DNA of 64,000 nt from positions 1 to 64,000 of the forward strand of contig JBMFOU010000002.1 of assembly GCA_049969475.1 (NCBI GenBank), read 5' to 3'. The notes beneath the pieces are model-generated. The model was given only the letters and a program-made list of their open reading frames with translations. It was not told the DNA's origin and did no database searches. Numbering within the stretch: the stretch's first letter is position 1; every line of letters starts with the position of its first letter. Shown piece by piece: positions 62,842-64,000 of this stretch. The position numbers were made by a program, and so were the translations under genes. This DNA comes from UBA2030 sp049969475 (GTDB taxonomy: Bacteria > Bacteroidota > Bacteroidia > Bacteroidales > TTA-H9).

Positions 62842-63457
62842 GGCCCGTTTTTTAAAAAGCAGTACACGATCGGAACAATGCCCTCCGCCTACCCACCCTG
62901 AATATGCCTTTGCAGGCCGCTCCAATGTAGGAAAGTCTTCACTCATCAATATGCTTACCGGACGCAAGGGTCTGGCCAAGACTTCTGCCACACCAGGAAA
63001 AACACTCACCATCAATCATTTTCTTATCGACAACACCTGGTACCTTGCCGATCTGCCCGGTTATGGATACGCCAAAATCTCTAAGTCTAACCGCGAAGAG
63101 CTTCATCGCATGATCAACGATTACTTGATCAACCGGCCCAATCTGCTGAATACTTTTGTTCTGATCGACGCGCGTATCCCGCCTCAAGCCATCGACATAG
63201 AATTTATCAATGCCCTCGGGGAAAACAGACTACCCTTTACTCTTATTTTCACAAAAACCGAAAAGCTAGGCCCTGTTGTACTCCAACAAACTATTCATAA
63301 CTTTTTCGACCAGATGAGGGACACCTGGGAAGAGCTGCCTCAACATTTCGTCACTTCGGCTATTACCAAGGCAGGTCGCGAAGAAATTCTCTCATTTATT
63401 GCCGAAACCAACAAAATTTTTAAGCCACTTCCCCAAAAACGAAACCCGGGTAGCTAA
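62825..63457 (+). CDS. engB: Ribosome biogenesis GTPase EngB (YihA/YsxC)
   Basis: This small GTPase aids 50S subunit assembly. The 210-residue protein has G1 AGRSNVGKSSLINML (about 31-45), the G2 Thr in TSATPGKT, G3 DLPGYGYAKI (about 76-85) and a G4 region reading FTKTEK, where the family usually has TKxD. It overlaps the glsB-like gene by 17 bases, with the ATG inside its last codons. Its stop codon lies within the terminator hairpin. Confidence 0.95.
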   Translation: MIIIHEARFLKSSTRSEQCPPPTHPEYAFAGRSNVGKSSLINMLTGRKGLAKTSATPGKTLTINHFLIDNTWYLADLPGYGYAKISKSNREELHRMINDYLINRPNLLNTFVLIDARIPPQAIDIEFINALGENRLPFTLIFTKTEKLGPVVLQQTIHNFFDQMRDTWEELPQHFVTSAITKAGREEILSFIAETNKIFKPLPQKRNPGS

Positions 63458-63465
63458 CCCGGGTT
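63443..63465. terminator. Bidirectional terminator overlapping the engB stop codon
   Basis: AACCCGGGT (63443-63451) and ACCCGGGTT (63457-63465) form a perfect 9-bp stem with a 5-base loop; the engB TAA (63455-63457) is in the loop and stem. The plus side continues TTCTTCATTATTTC, and the minus side, after the biotin carrier gene, TTCGTTTTTGGGG. Confidence 0.75.
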
Positions 63466-63470
63466 CTTCA

Positions 63471-63848
63471 TTATTTCTTGCCGTTGACTGTGGGTTTAAT
63501 CTCGATAAGCACCTGATCCTTTTTCACTACATCCCCTTTTTTGACATGAACTTTTTTAACGACTCCATCGAAAGGGGCAAGGATCTGATTGTTCATTTTC
63601 ATAGCCACCAGTATAAGCAGTTTTTCGCCTGCTACCACCTTTTGGCGTTCCTTAACAAACACGTCGGCAATATTACCAGGGATAAAGGCTGTAAGTTGGT
63701 TGGGATTACCGAGCGTGTAGGGCTTTTTGCGTTTATACTTTTCGCTTAAGGTGGTCTTAAAGGTTGACCCTTCAACGGTTACCTCGACCAGTTCTTCAGT
63801 AGTTTCTGGCTGAACTGGGACAACATTCAGGGTATCATTATTTTCCAT
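63471..63848 (-). CDS. Biotin carboxyl carrier protein of an acyl-CoA carboxylase or decarboxylase
   Basis: This 125-residue protein has a basic linker (about residues 34-45) and a C-terminal biotinyl domain (about 48-122). The modified Lys is in LVAMKMNNQILAPFDGVV (AMKM, about residue 82). The family carries CO2 between carboxylase and carboxyltransferase subunits. The carboxyltransferase gene lies 33 bases upstream on the same strand, which points to a propionyl-CoA carboxylase or methylmalonyl-CoA decarboxylase complex. Both occur in Bacteroidota. Confidence 0.9.
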   Translation of the reverse strand: MENNDTLNVVPVQPETTEELVEVTVEGSTFKTTLSEKYKRKKPYTLGNPNQLTAFIPGNIADVFVKERQKVVAGEKLLILVAMKMNNQILAPFDGVVKKVHVKKGDVVKKDQVLIEIKPTVNGKK

Positions 63849-63881
63849 ATAACATGGATTTGGTTTGGATAAGAAACGAGT

Positions 63882-64000
63882 TTAAAACGGGGGAATTCCG
63901 TGCTTTTTCTTGGGTAATGACTCCGATTTCGACATCGAAATTTCCAGTGCATGGCTAATAAAATGCCGGGTTTCGGCCGGTTCGATAACGGCATCTACAT
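63882..64000 (-). CDS. C-terminal end of an acyl-CoA carboxyltransferase beta subunit (cut by window edge)
   Basis: The last 38 codons are visible, reading VDAVIEPAETRHFISHALE and ending PKKKHGIPPF before TAA (63882-63884). The DxVIEPxETR motif and the KKHGxIPx end are typical of the PccB/MmdA family. These proteins transfer CO2 between biotin and propionyl-CoA or methylmalonyl-CoA. The biotin carrier gene follows directly. Confidence 0.85.
   Translation of the reverse strand, partial: VDAVIEPAETRHFISHALEISMSKSESLPKKKHGIPPF

Noticed and set aside
1..64000. tRNA, rRNA, CRISPR array, insertion sequence, prophage or defence system
   Set aside because: The gaps between genes were read for T-loop-like motifs, regular repeats, terminal inverted repeats and transposase, integrase or nuclease-helicase genes; none was found.

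Overview
The window is a chromosomal segment of a Bacteroidota bacterium, probably class Bacteroidia. Several independent signs support this. Two secreted proteins carry type IX secretion system sorting domains, one type A (3545-5617) and one type B/gliding-type (23098-25092). Many intergenic regions carry the Bacteroidota promoter element TAnnTTTG. There is an S46 dipeptidyl-peptidase, a GWxTD protein, a glsA-glsB-like aminolipid acyltransferase pair, and an mraZ-to-ftsZ cluster with the gene order and protein features usual in this phylum. No rRNA, tRNA, CRISPR array, insertion sequence, integrase or prophage gene was found. The content is essentially core genome with a few lineage-specific lipoproteins.

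Layout. 1-7250: start of a membrane protein, then a plus-strand run of cupin, rsgA, CBS protein and a short Omp85-type barrel; a convergent secreted CotH-type protein with a P-domain; and a Tat-type Gfo/Idh/MocA oxidoreductase ending in a strong terminator. 7370-12134: minus-strand operon for a complete 2-oxoacid dehydrogenase complex (E1 alpha, E1 beta, E2, E3). 12379-13539: a small zinc-ribbon membrane protein and an EEP-family nuclease/phosphatase gene interrupted by an in-frame TAA. 13612-23045: a likely minus-strand operon led by guaB, followed by three envelope foldase/chaperone genes (PpiD/SurA-like), a MoxR ATPase, a DPP11-like S46 peptidase and a small lipoprotein. 23098-28374: a type B T9SS cargo protein, rpe, an intact EEP gene and a dihydroorotate dehydrogenase-like gene. 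28841-31243: a divergent membrane pyrophosphatase. 31493-36364: a plus-strand group with a bifunctional nuclease, a CNT nucleoside transporter, a lipoprotein that looks like a degenerate soluble pyrophosphatase, thyA, folA and an unknown lipoprotein. 36460-42213: a secreted tandem TonB_C protein, a GWxTD protein, an rlmB-type methyltransferase, a GT-C glycosyltransferase and a ChaN-like protein. 42260-60717: an 18 kb minus-strand block with the division and cell-wall cluster (mraZ to ftsZ), then yqeY, MOSC, mogA/moaB, GNAT, HD and ftsB. 60977-64000: glsA/glsB-like pair and engB, then a convergent biotin carrier and the end of a carboxyltransferase gene.

How the parts work together. The division block makes meso-DAP peptidoglycan precursors (MurC, MurD, MurE, MraY, MurG) and the septal machine (FtsL, FtsB, FtsQ, FtsI, FtsW, FtsA, FtsZ), with MraZ as the likely local regulator. 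The guaB operon couples guanine nucleotide synthesis to periplasmic protein folding. DPP11, the 2-oxoacid dehydrogenase complex and the biotin-dependent carboxylase or decarboxylase fit growth on peptides and amino acids. thyA, folA and the nucleoside transporter form a nucleotide group.

Most notable observations: (i) a lipoprotein with the soluble pyrophosphatase fold pattern but most catalytic residues lost (33575-34162); (ii) a perfect 16-bp LacI/PurR-like palindrome over the -33 box of the membrane pyrophosphatase promoter (31297-31312); (iii) a single stop codon breaking an otherwise intact EEP gene (12913-12915); (iv) four GTG-centred repeats over the predicted mraZ promoter. No clearly new multi-gene system was seen.
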